Shown here: positions 43,297-43,906 of the stretch, piece after piece | How the letters are laid out: the number at the start of each line of letters is the position of its first letter | Position numbering within the stretch: the stretch's first letter is position 1 | Source: Nemertoderma westbladi | Lineage: Eukaryota > Xenacoelomorpha > Nemertodermatida > Nemertodermatidae | Assembly (NCBI GenBank): GCA_032718475.1 | Contig: JAUCBJ010002939.1 | Location: forward strand, 1 to 43,906 | Length of the DNA: 43,906 nucleotides | Direction of reading: 5' to 3' | Program-made: the position numbers and the translations under genes | Notes under the pieces: generated by a model | The model's database searches: none | Seen by the model: only the letters and a program-made list of their open reading frames with translations | Told to the model about the DNA's origin: nothing

Positions 43297-43906
43297 ATTT
43301 ACATATCATTTAAGAAAAAAGGTGCCAATTATTTAATAATTATTTATTGTTTTAATAAACTTGGCTGTAGCATAATGTATAAATTAAATATCATAATTAC
43401 TACCGGTTAATACTGTAAGTACAGTATTTCCCATTAAAATTAATTTATAAAACTATGTCTAATAGATACCAATTAATAATAACAACATAAATTTAAAAGT
43501 TTTTTTTAGAATCACAAACAAAATGGCGCTATTTCTTTTTGAAACCCACATTTGAAAAACTACAACACACTGGCTTTAATAAAGCAGATATGTTAGATAT
43601 GGTTTCATATACATACAGTATATTTTGATATTTATACAATGAAATAATATTCACATTGTAACCATATACTCCAAACCACCACACTCACCTTGTACACTCC
43701 GAAGTCATAGGCACTGCACACCAGATTGTTGCTATAAGTCTGATCGAAGTCTGTCACGGTTACTGCTGCGTCAGCTCGGCGGTGGAACTCAGATTGGTTG
43801 AGGTACCGGTCAGCTGTAGACATCGCTAAGTGCTGGTTGTCCGGGTGATCGAAGTATCGGTAGACTACCACAGTAGGTTGCTTACCGGGGCACCAAACCG
43901 AACGGT
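37436..43906 (-). CDS. Single-pass membrane protein with Ig-like domain (3' part of gene, right edge cuts it)
   Basis: The exons 43906-43689, 42510-42287 and 37574-37436 are assembled by splice sites and phase. The order is an Ig-like domain, one transmembrane helix, then a cytoplasmic tail of about 100 residues rich in Asp/Glu/Ser. Phases fit: the first exon ends in phase 0 and the second starts in phase 0; the second ends in phase 2 and the third supplies the missing base. The joined tail contains DEHSYSEV across the last junction, a Tyr-x-x-Val site, and ends with RDDFEALMESEEDD. The Ig F strand is at the end of the first exon, so the G strand is missing; another exon between 42511 and 43688 is likely. 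I do not recognise the specific receptor. Confidence 0.72.
37965..38058. repeat. Left remnant of the 54-bp minisatellite (about 1.7 units)
   Basis: CACCCCTACGTCGTTCCAGG, CAGTTTCAACCACCCCGTTC and CACATAGTTCCATACACCCC match the unit of the 41216-42115 array in the same orientation. They stop at CCCCT, where the putative inserted element begins. Confidence 0.85.
38059..41215. mobile_element. Putative 3.2-kb element inserted into the 54-bp minisatellite
   Basis: The same minisatellite lies on both sides. At the tips, GGCTCAAAATCACAAAAAGT, GGCC at 38059 is mirrored by the reverse complement of the sequence ending near 41215 (GGCCCAAACCCACAAAAAGT, GGCC), with GTTTCCCA about 25 bp further in on both sides. 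CCT or CCCT overlaps at both borders and may be a short target duplication. Subterminal motifs TGTTACA(n)GGGACA occur in opposite orientation at the two sides. No transposase is recognised. Confidence 0.5.
38680..39900. repeat. Two adjacent 42-bp minisatellites
   Basis: Block 1, about 38680-39620: unit CCACAGATCCTCCTGTACTT, CTCACCCTGTCTCCCACACC, CT, about 22 copies, with diverged longer-spaced copies at the left. Block 2, about 39660-39900: unit AACTGCTCCCCTTGCACCTC, TACCTTTTCCCCTCGCACCT, CC, about 5.5 copies. Both have a 42-bp period, so one frame on the plus strand stays open for 467 codons (38633-40036). At the left end the minus strand instead reads GGSVEGGDESDNEQFTGFE and GGSVEGGDETDEQFIGFD. 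Confidence 0.92.
41216..42115. repeat. 54-bp minisatellite, about 17 units
   Basis: The unit is CCTACGTCGTTCCGCGCAGT, TTCAAACACCCCGTTCCACA, CAGTTCCATACACC. Period 54 was checked at 41641 and 41695. Half units of 35-36 bp (skipping the CAGTTCCATA segment) occur at 41290-41325, 41455-41480 and 41560-41580. The array decays through diverged copies to about 42200, about 90 bp from the splice donor at 42286 (minus strand). Confidence 0.95.
42287..42510 (-). CDS. Transmembrane and juxtamembrane exon
   Basis: Acceptor ATTATCTTGCAG lies at 42511-42522 on the minus strand. It encodes a hydrophobic helix, IAIIISVTLAVLFGVVAFVA, followed by the basic MRQARYRGYG stop-transfer, then a polar segment (GGSRDETDRLDGGESLNNVS and MDPKSMTEDEHSY). 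It ends TACAG before donor GTTAGT, in phase 2. The positive-inside rule places the C-terminal side in the cytoplasm. Confidence 0.8.
42511..43007. other. Intron of the Ig-like gene, no supported exon
   Basis: A minus-strand segment at about 42666-42724 lies between CTGTCTGCCCAG and GTAAAG and could be a 59-nt exon, but its length does not preserve the phase 0 to phase 0 junction between the flanking exons and one frame has a stop. I leave it unannotated. Confidence 0.45.
43008..43113 (+). repeat. G-rich tract with quadruplex potential
   Basis: About 106 bp of G runs of three to thirteen separated by T, TGGTGT, A or C on the plus strand, which is C-rich on the coding strand of the Ig-like gene's intron. 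Many four-run combinations could form a G-quadruplex. Confidence 0.85.
43266..43293. repeat. C28 homopolymer
   Basis: A run of 28 C. Together with C19 at 37178, G19 at 13056 and the G tract at 43008, long G/C homopolymers are frequent in this AT-rich DNA. Exact length may be unreliable. Confidence 0.9.
43689..43906 (-). CDS. Ig-like domain exon (cut by the right edge)
   Basis: The frame is open from the edge: RSVWCPGKQPTVVVYRYF, then VTVTDFDQTYSNNLVCSAYD and FGVYK. It ends AAG before donor GTGAGT, in phase 0. Two cysteines about 58 residues apart, YRY in the strand-C position and LVCSAYDFG resembling the F strand of I/V-set domains support an Ig fold, although the usual strand-C Trp is absent. 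A fold call from such a short piece is moderate. Confidence 0.68.

Overview
This is a eukaryotic window, most likely from a marine invertebrate. It has spliced genes with GT-AG introns, a CR1/Jockey-like LINE, a Penelope-like element with GIY-YIG nuclease and hammerhead motif, a tRNA-derived SINE, several TIR elements and very large minisatellites. The background is AT-rich and studded with short palindromic words (TAGGCCTA, TACCGGTA). I cannot name the species; the gene families are animal.

Layout. 1-1259 (-): a 419-codon open frame, complete at its start and cut by the window edge, unidentified. 1260-4680: AT-rich DNA with small tandem duplications. 4683-9256: a 31-bp minisatellite with higher-order structure. 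9500-11133: an element with terminal inverted repeats and CAGA-rich innards. 11630-12035: a near-perfect hairpin. 12466-12513: a 32-bp perfect palindrome inside an 8-bp target duplication. 13467-17389 (-): a 5'-truncated, broken LINE carrying an internal 293-bp tandem duplication. 17681-22095: a family of elements with long inverted repeats, one interrupted by a 684-bp insertion with an 8-bp target duplication.

23184-36685 (+): a four-exon SH3BP5 (Sab/REI-1, Rab11 exchange factor) homologue encoding 994 residues, assembled here by joining exons in phase and matching the family. Its intron 2 and intron 3 each begin with a minisatellite whose repeat unit is a copy of the exon end plus the 5' splice site (52-bp unit, about 23 copies; 22-bp unit, on the order of 250 copies). 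The last exon contains a third, coding minisatellite of 21 bp (heptapeptide HEPNSLA-like, about 55 copies). Intron 3 also holds the Penelope-like element and the SINE, both inserted into the array.

43906-37436 (-): the 3' part of a convergent gene for a single-pass membrane protein. An Ig-like domain exon, a transmembrane exon and a short last exon join in phase. Its last intron (4.7 kb) contains a 54-bp minisatellite, split by a putative 3.2-kb element that itself carries 42-bp minisatellites. The two genes end 750 bp apart.

The most interesting signal is the splice-donor-seeded minisatellites: two introns of one gene independently expanded from the exon/intron junction, so that the pre-mRNA carries long trains of near-consensus U1 binding sites.
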